A stretch of 27,505 nucleotides of DNA. Origin: Candidatus Parcubacteria bacterium. Lineage in GTDB: Bacteria > Patescibacteria > Paceibacteria > UBA6257 > HR35. Below are positions 6,702 through 14,081 of this stretch, piece by piece. Position numbers and translations under genes: made by a program. Under the pieces are notes generated by a model. It searched no databases. It saw only the letters and a list, made by a program, of their open reading frames with translations, and was not told where the DNA came from. Position 1 is the stretch's first letter; every line of letters begins with the position of its first letter. The stretch covers positions 1-27,505 of the forward strand of contig BPJI01000006.1 of assembly GCA_026004535.1 (NCBI GenBank), written 5' to 3'.

Positions 6702-9443
6702 TCAAGAAACTTTTCCATTCTCAACTTTAATTTTTACTTTTCTCGGCATCTCCCAATAAACTTCTACCTTTTCAGTTAACCTTGGTATCGGAAAACGGTT
6801 AGGATTCCAGATGATTTCTCGCAATTGATCTTCGGTTAAATTATTAAATTGTTTCTCAGTTAACTCATAAGGTAACAAAATACCGGAAAGCAACTTTAAA
6901 AGTTCATCAACTCGAACGGAAAACTGGGAAAACTCATCATCAGAAATCTCAATTTTCAAACCGCCTTTATCTTCTGGTAGTTTAATTCTATCCTTTAGTC
7001 TATTTGCTTTTTCATTATTTTCAAGAGTTCTTTTCATTAGCAAAAGATTAAAATTTAAATAAGGAAGAAGGGCTTGTGTTTGAGGATCGCTAGACTTAAT
7101 AGCTTGTTGAATGGTCTGTTCTGCTTGATTAAAAATAGAACTTTCTAATAAATAATAAAAAGGATAAGGAAATCTATCAGTGATTGAGGCGGCTCGTGTC
7201 ATTGCTAATATCCAGTCCAGGCTTTCTTGATTTTTTCCCCAAAAACTTACCGAAAGCCTATACCAAAATGCATCTTGAAAAAACCCTGACTGCTCTAATA
7301 AAAAATGTTCTAATCTTAAGGCAGTAATATTTGGTAAATAAGTTAAGTAATTATTCCCAACCGAAGTTAACAAACCAATATCAAGCGGAAACTGAAAAAT
7401 AATCTCATCTGTATTACCAACTTTTCCTTCAAAAACAGGTCTTCTTGGAATACCAAAATAGGAACTAAATAAATCTCCTGAAGGCTCAATCACCCGACCA
7501 ACCCCCAAAACATCAAAGCCGCCCAAAAAAGAATGAGCATAGGTTGTCATTGTCACTAAATCTTCTCTTTTGAAAACTTTGGCTGTCTCAAGCATTGAGG
7601 AAACCAAAACCATTCGACCAGCGCAGTTTAACTCACCAAAAAGAGAGATAAAATATGGTGAAGATTCAAGAAGAGACCTCATTTCTCCTCTAATCTTATT
7701 CCAGCCTCCATAACCTTTACCTGTTAAATGTGATGTTAATGTAATAAAAAGATCAGTTAGTTCTTTTTGTTTTTGGGCAATTGCTTTTTTTGCTCGCCAG
7801 ACCTTAAAAAGTTTTTGTTTTACTTCTTCATTCTCAACTTGCTTAATAATGTTTTCTATTTCTCCAAAAATATCAATTACCGGATGAGTAGTTGAGCCTT
7901 TTTTTTCCTTGATTATTGCTTCGATTAGTTGTTTAATTTTTGCTTCTATTGCTCTTTCAGTTTGCTCATATATTTTTTGCTGATCTGGGGTTAAACTCTC
8001 CAGTCTGGCTTGTAAATAAGCAAGTTGAAGTTGTTCCATTTCTTTTTCAAAACCACATTTTTCAAGCCAGGCTCTGACTAATGAGATACCAGTGATTTCC
8101 ATATACTTTTCAAGAGTTAATGCTTCCTGCGGATTTTGACTACGCCAATTTGACATTTTTTCTCTAATCTCTTCATTGTTCCACTTCAAATACTCAAACA
8201 TCCCAACACTGGGAGCAAGATTATCCAAAAGCATTTCTCTTCCTCTTTCAGCCACTGCCTCCATTAGCCATTGTTTTGGATCAGAGGTTAGTTTATCAGC
8301 TAATGAAACAGCAACTGCGGTGGTTTCTTGAGTAGTAATAGTTAATGGATAAGCAGTTAGTCTTGTAATTGTTTTTTCAAGCATTTGTTTTAATTTTTCC
8401 TCTTTTTGTTCATCAGTAAGCTCTATGCTAGAAATAATTACTTGGGCTCTTTTTCTAATTCTTTCTAAAACCTTAACAGTTATTAAAGCTTTTGCTTCAG
8501 CCTTAGTTATTGGTAAAAAATATGTTTTTGGTTTTAGGGCTCTCATCTGCTCTATGGTTTTTTTTATTAACTTTTGAGAAAGGGGGGTTACTCCATCAGA
8601 ACCTAATCTCTGTTTTATCTTTGTATTAAAATCTTTCAGTTGGCTGTATATTGCTTGTATGGCTTTTGTGGTTTCTTGCAGTGTTTCTTGAATAAAAGTC
8701 TGCATTTGGCGATCTTCGGTAATTTGAGAAATTATGCTATTTAAAAAACTATTGTCTGATAAAACTTTTATCCAAGTTTGAGCGTTTCTTTGAGTTATTT
8801 CTGATGACACTAAAAGATGGCTTAATAAGTTTTTGGCAGTTTCTGAATGAAGTTTTTTTATCTCATCAACTAAAAGCAGAGCATCGGCCTGTGAGCTAAA
8901 TTTTTTAGAATCAAGAAAAAAAACATATTGGATTTGGGGATTTTCTCCATCTTCTTGCAAAATCACTTGACCTTGTTCATCTTTTGCTTTTTTAAAAGAA
9001 GGCACTTGTCTTTCAATACAAACACCAATTCCTGAGGATAAGGTTGTAATAGTAATCCCTCTCTCCTTCGCTTTTCTTTTTAATTCGGTTAAATCTGCTA
9101 AAACATAAATTCTAAGATTATCCTGAACTCCAAGCCAAGAGGAATGAATTAATTTTTCAGGAGGCTGGCCTAAGATAGGCTCTGTAATTTTTATTACATC
9201 TCCTTCTTCATTATATGTCCAATAAAAATTTTCACTCTCAGGTAATTTAAGCTTCCCCTTTTCAAAAAAATCACCGGCATTAGTAAAAACCGCAGGATGA
9301 CCAGTTAAGAATTGCCAGAAATTAAGAGGAATATCCGGATTAGGAGAAGTATCAGATGGTCGCCAATCAGAAGATAAAGGTGTTTTTGGAATTTGAATTT
9401 TAGATAAAGTTAATGACGGTTGCTTGGTTGGAGTTTGTTCCAT
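6702..9443 (-). CDS. Large unrecognised protein with a possible SirB1/transglutaminase-like core
   Basis: This 913-residue protein has no signal peptide or membrane segment, so it is probably cytoplasmic. Residues 1-50 are Pro/Ser/Thr-rich and disordered. About 180-560 is long helical sequence with coiled-coil stretches. Near 600-660 LFGELNCAGRMVLVSSMLET, then TYAHSF, then GRVIEPSGD place C607, H637 and E653-P654 in the spacing of SirB1/transglutaminase-like domains (Cys, about 30 residues, His, about 15, then Asp/Glu-Pro). Residues 700-830 look like TPR-type helical pairs. The Cys-His-Glu reading is inference. Glu instead of the usual Asp is odd and activity is not assured. A TAGAAT hexamer ends 6 nt before the ATG. 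The gene is monocistronic and intact, so it is probably used. Confidence 0.7.
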   Translation of the reverse strand: MEQTPTKQPSLTLSKIQIPKTPLSSDWRPSDTSPNPDIPLNFWQFLTGHPAVFTNAGDFFEKGKLKLPESENFYWTYNEEGDVIKITEPILGQPPEKLIHSSWLGVQDNLRIYVLADLTELKRKAKERGITITTLSSGIGVCIERQVPSFKKAKDEQGQVILQEDGENPQIQYVFFLDSKKFSSQADALLLVDEIKKLHSETAKNLLSHLLVSSEITQRNAQTWIKVLSDNSFLNSIISQITEDRQMQTFIQETLQETTKAIQAIYSQLKDFNTKIKQRLGSDGVTPLSQKLIKKTIEQMRALKPKTYFLPITKAEAKALITVKVLERIRKRAQVIISSIELTDEQKEEKLKQMLEKTITRLTAYPLTITTQETTAVAVSLADKLTSDPKQWLMEAVAERGREMLLDNLAPSVGMFEYLKWNNEEIREKMSNWRSQNPQEALTLEKYMEITGISLVRAWLEKCGFEKEMEQLQLAYLQARLESLTPDQQKIYEQTERAIEAKIKQLIEAIIKEKKGSTTHPVIDIFGEIENIIKQVENEEVKQKLFKVWRAKKAIAQKQKELTDLFITLTSHLTGKGYGGWNKIRGEMRSLLESSPYFISLFGELNCAGRMVLVSSMLETAKVFKREDLVTMTTYAHSFLGGFDVLGVGRVIEPSGDLFSSYFGIPRRPVFEGKVGNTDEIIFQFPLDIGLLTSVGNNYLTYLPNITALRLEHFLLEQSGFFQDAFWYRLSVSFWGKNQESLDWILAMTRAASITDRFPYPFYYLLESSIFNQAEQTIQQAIKSSDPQTQALLPYLNFNLLLMKRTLENNEKANRLKDRIKLPEDKGGLKIEISDDEFSQFSVRVDELLKLLSGILLPYELTEKQFNNLTEDQLREIIWNPNRFPIPRLTEKVEVYWEMPRKVKIKVENGKVS

Positions 9444-9781
9444 AAAATAATTCTACAATACTTTATATAATCTTTGCCTGAATCTCAAGAAAAAGAACAA
9501 AATCTAAAATCCACCCCACTTTCTTTACTTTAGACTTAAGAAATAAACCTCATGTTCAGCAAGCGATGAAGAATGTGAAAAGATAACTTCGGCATTTAAT
9601 GGAAGAAGAAGAAAGATTGTATGTTGAGTATTAAGAAAAATTTTAGAAACTTTAACTTTCCAGTAATTTTATGATCAATTTCCTAAAATTAATACTAATT
9701 TTGGTAATTATCAAGAGTGTTTTTATATGGGGGTAATCTAAATAAGTTGGTACAAAATTAGATAAAATTTATCGGTATTTA

Positions 9782-9960
9782 TAAACTTAAACAAATACCA
9801 TCTGAAGCATAAATTAAAAAATATTTGCGAAGAATAATATTTGGTAAAAATATATATCGTCCAAGATGTAAAAGTTATCATACAGTAGTTTATGAAGATA
9901 GATACAGATGTAAAAAATAAAAGGCAGATGAGGAAGATTTTGAATAATAACTCCGAGCAT
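9782..9960 (+). pseudogene. IS1595-like transposase relic (N-terminal zinc ribbon)
   Basis: One frame reads KLKQIPSEA, stop, IKKYLRRIIFGKNIY, RPRCKSYHTVVYEDRYRC, KK, stop. This resembles the N terminus of IS1595/ISXO2-type transposases, where a helical segment precedes a CPxC...C zinc ribbon. Two stops and a Cys-to-Arg change (RPRC for CPRC) show decay, and no catalytic part follows. The surrounding gap from 9444 to 10214 otherwise holds no gene I can support; 9500-9660 has scattered peptide-like fragments (for example RHLMEEEERLYVEY on plus) too broken to name. Confidence 0.45.
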
Positions 9961-10108
9961 AAGTAATTTTCTTTTCATAATCAACCACAGTTAATATATA
10001 TCTTTATTTTTCCTTTTCTCTTTTTTTCTGTCCTTATTCTATTGACATTATTAGGATCAAAATAAAAGTCGTATTTTGAAATAACTTTTAAACAAAAGTT
10101 CTGGGAGA

Positions 10109-10125
10109 TCTGCCTCATCGGCAGA
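10109..10125. repeat. Short GC-rich hairpin (REP-like)
   Basis: TCTGCC (10109-10114) and GGCAGA (10120-10125) form a perfect 6-bp stem with a 5-nt loop, in an otherwise AT-rich gap. Only one copy is seen in this window. It resembles short dispersed palindromes, but its repeat nature cannot be judged here. Confidence 0.4.
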
Positions 10126-10214
10126 CAGGTTATACGTTATAAAGAATGTTCTTGCGTCCTTTAATGGTTCCTTACCTAATCCCATATCATTTGATGGTAT
10201 AAATTGATAAAGAA

Positions 10215-10594
10215 GTGTTGGCTATGTATCTCGCTTTGCGCAGTATGCCTAAAGGCAGTGTTGTCAAGTTGTTAGCTTGGTTAGTTTTTGTCTTAGTAGG
10301 ATTTTTTATTGGTTATCTTTCAAAAAAATCATCAGTTATTACTTCTCAAGAAAAAATTCCCATTGCATCACAAAAGGAGCAGGGAAACTGTGGATTATTG
10401 ATGATGGTAGGGTTATTTTTAAAACCGGCAAAACTATGTAAATTTCGGTTAAGCAATCAGCAAAAGATGCAGAAGCAGGAAACAGATTTACTTTACTTTA
10501 TCCAGAAGAAGACCAACAGAATAAAATAAAAAAAGTAAACTACATATATAAAAACGGCAATTCAAGCCTGAAAAAAATTAATTTTTTTATCTAA
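10215..10594 (+). pseudogene. Broken single-TM membrane protein
   Basis: The first frame encodes a hydrophobic segment LLAWLVFVLVGFFIGYL near residues 19-35 followed by KKSSVITSQEKIPIASQKEQ, the look of a membrane-anchored protein with an external tail. Near 10383 protein-like sequence moves to another frame: KLWIIDDGRVIFKTGKT, a TAA at 10439-10441, then ISVKQSAKDAEAGNRFTLLY and IKKVNYIYKNGNSSLKKIN, ending at 10594. One frameshift and one nonsense codon suggest a decayed gene. A genuine 104-aa product from the first frame is less likely. Family not recognised. From 10595 to about 10790 I see nothing. Confidence 0.45.
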
Positions 10595-10790
10595 TTTAAA
10601 AACTTTATCTTCAAAACTAAAATAAAAATCAATTTTTTTTATTAATAAACAAGGCTTTTATGGGAGGCTAAAATAAATACAAAAAGACCAATAACCTCTT
10701 CCTTATTCAATAAAAAATTATTAAACAACCCTCCTTTATCTTAAAATCATACTCTAAACTTCAACTCTCTCTTTACAGAAATTTAAAAAA

Positions 10791-11312
10791 GACAAGATTA
10801 TAATTTATAAATCAAAAGACGGACCAAAACTGGAAGTACAGCTTGAAAAAGAGACGGTTTGGTTTTCTCTTGATCAAATGGCTTCGCTATTTGGGCGAGA
10901 CAAGTCTGTTATTTCGCGGCATATTAAAAATGTTTTTAAAGAAGGCGAATTAAACCGCAAATCAGTTGTTGTAAAATTTGCAACAACTGCCGCTGACGAG
11001 AAAATTGACAATATCTATCAGACTTTATATCTATCAAACTTTGGGCAAAAAGGAACTGTATACTTCGCTTGAGGAAAAAGCAGCCCATCTTTTGTATTTG
11101 GTGATTAAAGATCATTCGTTTATTGACGGCAACAAAAGAATCGCCTCTTTTTTGTTTGTTTATTTTTTAGATAAAAACAATTATCTCTATCGAGCAACCG
11201 AGAGAAAAAAATTAATGATAATGCTTTAACCGCTCTTTCACTTTTAATCGCAACTAGTAATCCAAAAGATAAAGATGTTTTAATAAAAATTGTTAGTAAT
11301 CTTATAAGTTAA
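10791..11312 (+). pseudogene. RhuM-Fic family toxin-like gene, deleted and frameshifted
   Basis: The start reads KIIIYKSKDGPKLEVQLEKE then WFSLDQMASLFGRDKSVISRHIKN and VVVKFATTAAD, the N-terminal DNA-binding part of RhuM/'virulence' proteins. The roughly 150 residues normally following are missing. The frame resumes with ELYTSLEEKAAHLLYLVIKD then HSFIDGNKRIASFLF, the Fic/Doc catalytic motif HxFxDGNKR, and after a second shift in a poly-A run (near 11206) ends NDNALTALSLLIATSNPKDK ... NLIS at TAA 11310-11312. Fic/Doc domains transfer AMP or phosphate to targets, often as toxins. The deletion, two frameshifts and a 16-bp duplication make it inactive. Confidence 0.8.
11011..11042 (+). repeat. 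16-bp tandem duplication inside the RhuM-Fic relic
   Basis: ATATCTATCAGACTTT (11011-11026) is followed at once by ATATCTATCAAACTTT (11027-11042), 15 of 16 identical. Because 16 is not a multiple of three, it shifts the frame of the relic at exactly this point. It is a clear replication-slippage or end-joining scar. Confidence 0.85.
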
Positions 11313-11360
11313 TGGTTTATAATAGGAAAAGGAAAAACTATATTAGTTATTAAAAACACC

Positions 11361-11403
11361 ATCATTGTCACCAAATTGTTAAGTGACAAAACAATGATTT
11401 AAT
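11361..11403 (+). promoter_or_regulatory. Promoter within a palindromic operator, upstream of the defence operon
   Basis: Outer arms ATCATTGT (11361-11368) and ACAATGAT (11391-11398), with inner arms TGTCAC (11366-11371) and GTGACA (11383-11388), make an interrupted palindrome. TTGTTA (11376-11381) and an extended -10 TGATTTAAT (11395-11403) are separated by 16 nt and lie inside or at the edge of it. The -10 ends 9 nt before the ATG at 11413. A repressor bound to the palindrome would block the promoter. Which protein binds is unknown; none in the operon has an obvious HTH. Confidence 0.5.
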
Positions 11404-11412
11404 TAATTAACT

Positions 11413-12162
11413 ATGGCGAATTTATCAACAAACGAAAAACAAATTCTAGAAAAACTCTTTCAAATGGAGCATGGATATGTGCTTAATTTTTCTGATCGCA
11501 CGATGGGTGAATTTTTTAGAGACGAAGTTGGTGTTGATATTTATGCAGAAAAATATAATTACGCCAGCGGATCAAAAGCAAACCGCATGCGTGGTTTTTG
11601 GTTAAAAGCTGATAATAAACTTGTAGGAAAAAGTATAATAAAACTTATTGAGTATATAGAGACGCAAATTTTAATAGATGGCCTGAATAAATCAGACTTT
11701 CCGTCTTCAAGAATAGAAGCGGCAAGAGCAATTGCCGAGAGGCTTTTAGGTGAGAAGATTAGAGTAGAGAATAAGTCGCAGGCAACATATAAGGATGGAA
11801 ATATTAATATTGAGTTACAAAAAGATATTTTTAATCATGTCCAGAAATTGCTTAATAATGGGCATTATTTCAATGCCGTGGAAGAAGCATACAAAGTTGT
11901 TCGGAAAAAATTAAAAGAAGTTAGCGGCAAGGAAAGAGCAACAGATGCTTTTAATAGTATGAATTATAAGAAAATATTTGGACATGAACCAAGAGATGAA
12001 GCTGAAAAAGATTTTTTCGAAGGTGTTAAGTTTTTACATATGTCAATACAGTTTTTAAGGAATGAAAAAGCTCACACACCGGCACGTGATCTAGATAAAA
12101 ATTTAGCTATTCATTATATTGCATTGGCTAGTTTGGCATATGATTTAATAACTAAAAAATAG
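11413..12162 (+). CDS. AbiJ-NTD / TIGR02391 (Ymh-like) HEPN protein, putative abortive-infection RNase
   Basis: Two parts are visible in 249 residues. Residues 25-80, with FSDRTMGEFFRDEVGVDIY and SGSKANRMRGFW, resemble the N-terminal domains of AbiJ-type abortive-infection proteins. Residues 135-249 resemble the TIGR02391/Ymh family, ending in an R-x4-H motif (R216-NEKA-H221) typical of HEPN ribonucleases. HEPN proteins of this sort cut RNA when a partner or phage signal releases them. It is the first gene of the operon; its TAG stop is 2 nt before the mod start. Placement next to type III restriction genes suggests a back-up that stops growth when restriction fails. The role is inferred; the motif is visible. 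Confidence 0.75.
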   Translation: MANLSTNEKQILEKLFQMEHGYVLNFSDRTMGEFFRDEVGVDIYAEKYNYASGSKANRMRGFWLKADNKLVGKSIIKLIEYIETQILIDGLNKSDFPSSRIEAARAIAERLLGEKIRVENKSQATYKDGNINIELQKDIFNHVQKLLNNGHYFNAVEEAYKVVRKKLKEVSGKERATDAFNSMNYKKIFGHEPRDEAEKDFFEGVKFLHMSIQFLRNEKAHTPARDLDKNLAIHYIALASLAYDLITKK

Positions 12163-12164
12163 CT

Positions 12165-14081
12165 ATGACGAAAAACAATAACCGCAATCAGTCAATTGAT
12201 AAAACAGAGCTTGTCTGGCCCGGTAAACGAAAAGAAGTTGAGCGGGTGGAACTGCCGTTTCAGACGATTGAGACAATCAATCTGCCTCGCGGAGTCAGGC
12301 AAGAGGAATTGTTTGGGGCAGGCAGTGAGGAGGGCTGGAAAAATCGGCTCATTTGGGGCGACAATCTTTTGATAATGGGATCACTTCTTAAAGAGTTTGC
12401 TGGAAAAATCAATCTTATCTACATTGACCCGCCTTTTGCCACGGGCGACGACTTTTCTTTTACTGTCAATATCGGCGATCAAGCCGAAGTGACCAAAGAG
12501 CCGTCCGCGCTGGAGGTAAAAGCGTACCGCGATACTTGGGGTAAGGGTATGCAGTCATACCTTCAAATGATGTATGACCGGCTGGTTTTGATGAAGGAAC
12601 TTTTGGCAGATGACGGCTCAATTTATGTGCATTTGGACTGGCATGTTGGGCATTATGTAAAAATTTTGATGGATGAAATTTTTGGAAGGGAGAATTTTTT
12701 AAATGAGATTGTTTGGAAAAAAACCAATAGTCCCAAAGCTCAGTCTCAATCATTTGGTACGCAACACGATGTGATTTTTTGGTATTCCAAATCTAAAAAT
12801 CATATTTATAATCAAATATATAGAAAATTAGATAGTAAAGCTCTGAAACCGTATATCTATGACGATAACGATGGTAAGGGTAGGTATCGTTTAATAGAAA
12901 TTGAAGCACAAGGAGTTCAGCGGCATGCCAAACGAAAGCAATTTGAATTTCGCGGAAGGGTAGCTCCGTGGTTGTATTCTTTAGAGACCTTAGAAAAATG
13001 GTGGCAAGAAGGAAGAATCTATAAGAGCAAAAACGGTAGATACTCAAAGAAACAATATCTTTCTGAAGTTGAAGGACTCTTAATTTCTGATTTGTGGGTG
13101 GATGATGAGGTTGCTCCCATTCAAAGTAGTGAAAAAGTTGGCTACGAAACACAAAAACCTTCTGCGTTATTAGAAAGAGTAATAAAGTCGGCATCCAACG
13201 AAGGCGATCTCGTCGCTGACTTCTTCTGCGGCTCTGGCACAACCGGAGTGGTGGCGGAAAAACTTGGCAGAAGATGGATTATGTCGGACTTGGGCAGGTT
13301 TGCCATCCACACTACCCGCAAGCGGCTATTGGATATGGGAGCCAAGCCCTTTGTGGTGCAAAACTTGGGCAAATACGAGCGCCACCGCTGGGCAAAGCTC
13401 AATGGAAAATACAAGGATTACATAAAATTTATTTTAGAGCTTTACCACGCCGAGCCGGTGGATGGCTTTACCCACTTGCACGGCAAGAAAGGGAAGAGTT
13501 TTGTGCATGTGGGTGCGGTGGACGCGCCGGTGACGTTTTCAGAGATTCGCGAGGCGCTGGAGGAGTGCAAGGAAAACAATATCAAAAGGCTGGATATGCT
13601 TGGTTGGGAATGGGAGATGGGTTTGCACGATCTAGTGAAAGAGGAAGCAGAAAAATACGGCGTGAAGCTAGCGACTTTGCAAATCCCACGAGAAGTGATG
13701 GAGATTTCCCCAACAGATGTGAAGAAGCATGATATTCAATTTTTTGAGCTGGCGTATCTAGAGGTTGAACCAAAAATAGAAGGCAAAAAAGTTACCATAA
13801 CACTTAAAGACTTTATCATTCCCAATCCAGAACTCTTGCCGGAAGAGGTGAAGGGCAAAGTCAAAAACTGGAGCGACTTTATAGACTACTGGGCAGTGGA
13901 CTGGGATTTTAACGGCGACTCTTTCCACAACATGAATCAACGCTACCGAACCCGCAAGAATCCGAAGCTGGAGCTTTCTATGAGTTACGATTACAAAGAG
14001 TCGGGTAAATACAATGTTCTCGTCAAAGTCATTGATATTTTCGGCAATGACACGACCAAGTTAGTTGAAGTAAAAGTATGA
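12165..14081 (+). CDS. mod: Type III restriction-modification methylase subunit (Mod)
   Basis: Mod subunits recognise the target and transfer a methyl group from S-adenosylmethionine to adenine N6; they are also required for cleavage by Res. Catalytic motif IV is DPPF (residues 88-91) and the SAM-binding motif FFCGSGTTG is at 353-361, so the order is that of beta-class methylases, as expected for type III. TQKP (329-332) precedes motif I as usual. Residues about 170-325 are the target-recognition region. The C-terminal 60 residues (MSYDYKESGKYNVLVKVIDI) resemble a PKD-like beta domain. Its stop overlaps the next start by 4 nt (ATGA). The central region is far more AT-rich than both ends, suggesting domain exchange. 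Confidence 0.92.
   Translation: MTKNNNRNQSIDKTELVWPGKRKEVERVELPFQTIETINLPRGVRQEELFGAGSEEGWKNRLIWGDNLLIMGSLLKEFAGKINLIYIDPPFATGDDFSFTVNIGDQAEVTKEPSALEVKAYRDTWGKGMQSYLQMMYDRLVLMKELLADDGSIYVHLDWHVGHYVKILMDEIFGRENFLNEIVWKKTNSPKAQSQSFGTQHDVIFWYSKSKNHIYNQIYRKLDSKALKPYIYDDNDGKGRYRLIEIEAQGVQRHAKRKQFEFRGRVAPWLYSLETLEKWWQEGRIYKSKNGRYSKKQYLSEVEGLLISDLWVDDEVAPIQSSEKVGYETQKPSALLERVIKSASNEGDLVADFFCGSGTTGVVAEKLGRRWIMSDLGRFAIHTTRKRLLDMGAKPFVVQNLGKYERHRWAKLNGKYKDYIKFILELYHAEPVDGFTHLHGKKGKSFVHVGAVDAPVTFSEIREALEECKENNIKRLDMLGWEWEMGLHDLVKEEAEKYGVKLATLQIPREVMEISPTDVKKHDIQFFELAYLEVEPKIEGKKVTITLKDFIIPNPELLPEEVKGKVKNWSDFIDYWAVDWDFNGDSFHNMNQRYRTRKNPKLELSMSYDYKESGKYNVLVKVIDIFGNDTTKLVEVKV

Noticed and set aside
10109..10125. 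Intrinsic terminator
   Set aside because: The GC-rich stem is not followed by a T-run on either strand and no intact gene ends nearby.
13274..13732. 152-aa plus-strand ORF inside mod
   Set aside because: It is a shadow frame of the GC-rich 3' half of mod, rich in Arg, Gly and Ala, with no motif; mod itself has all its catalytic motifs in the other frame.
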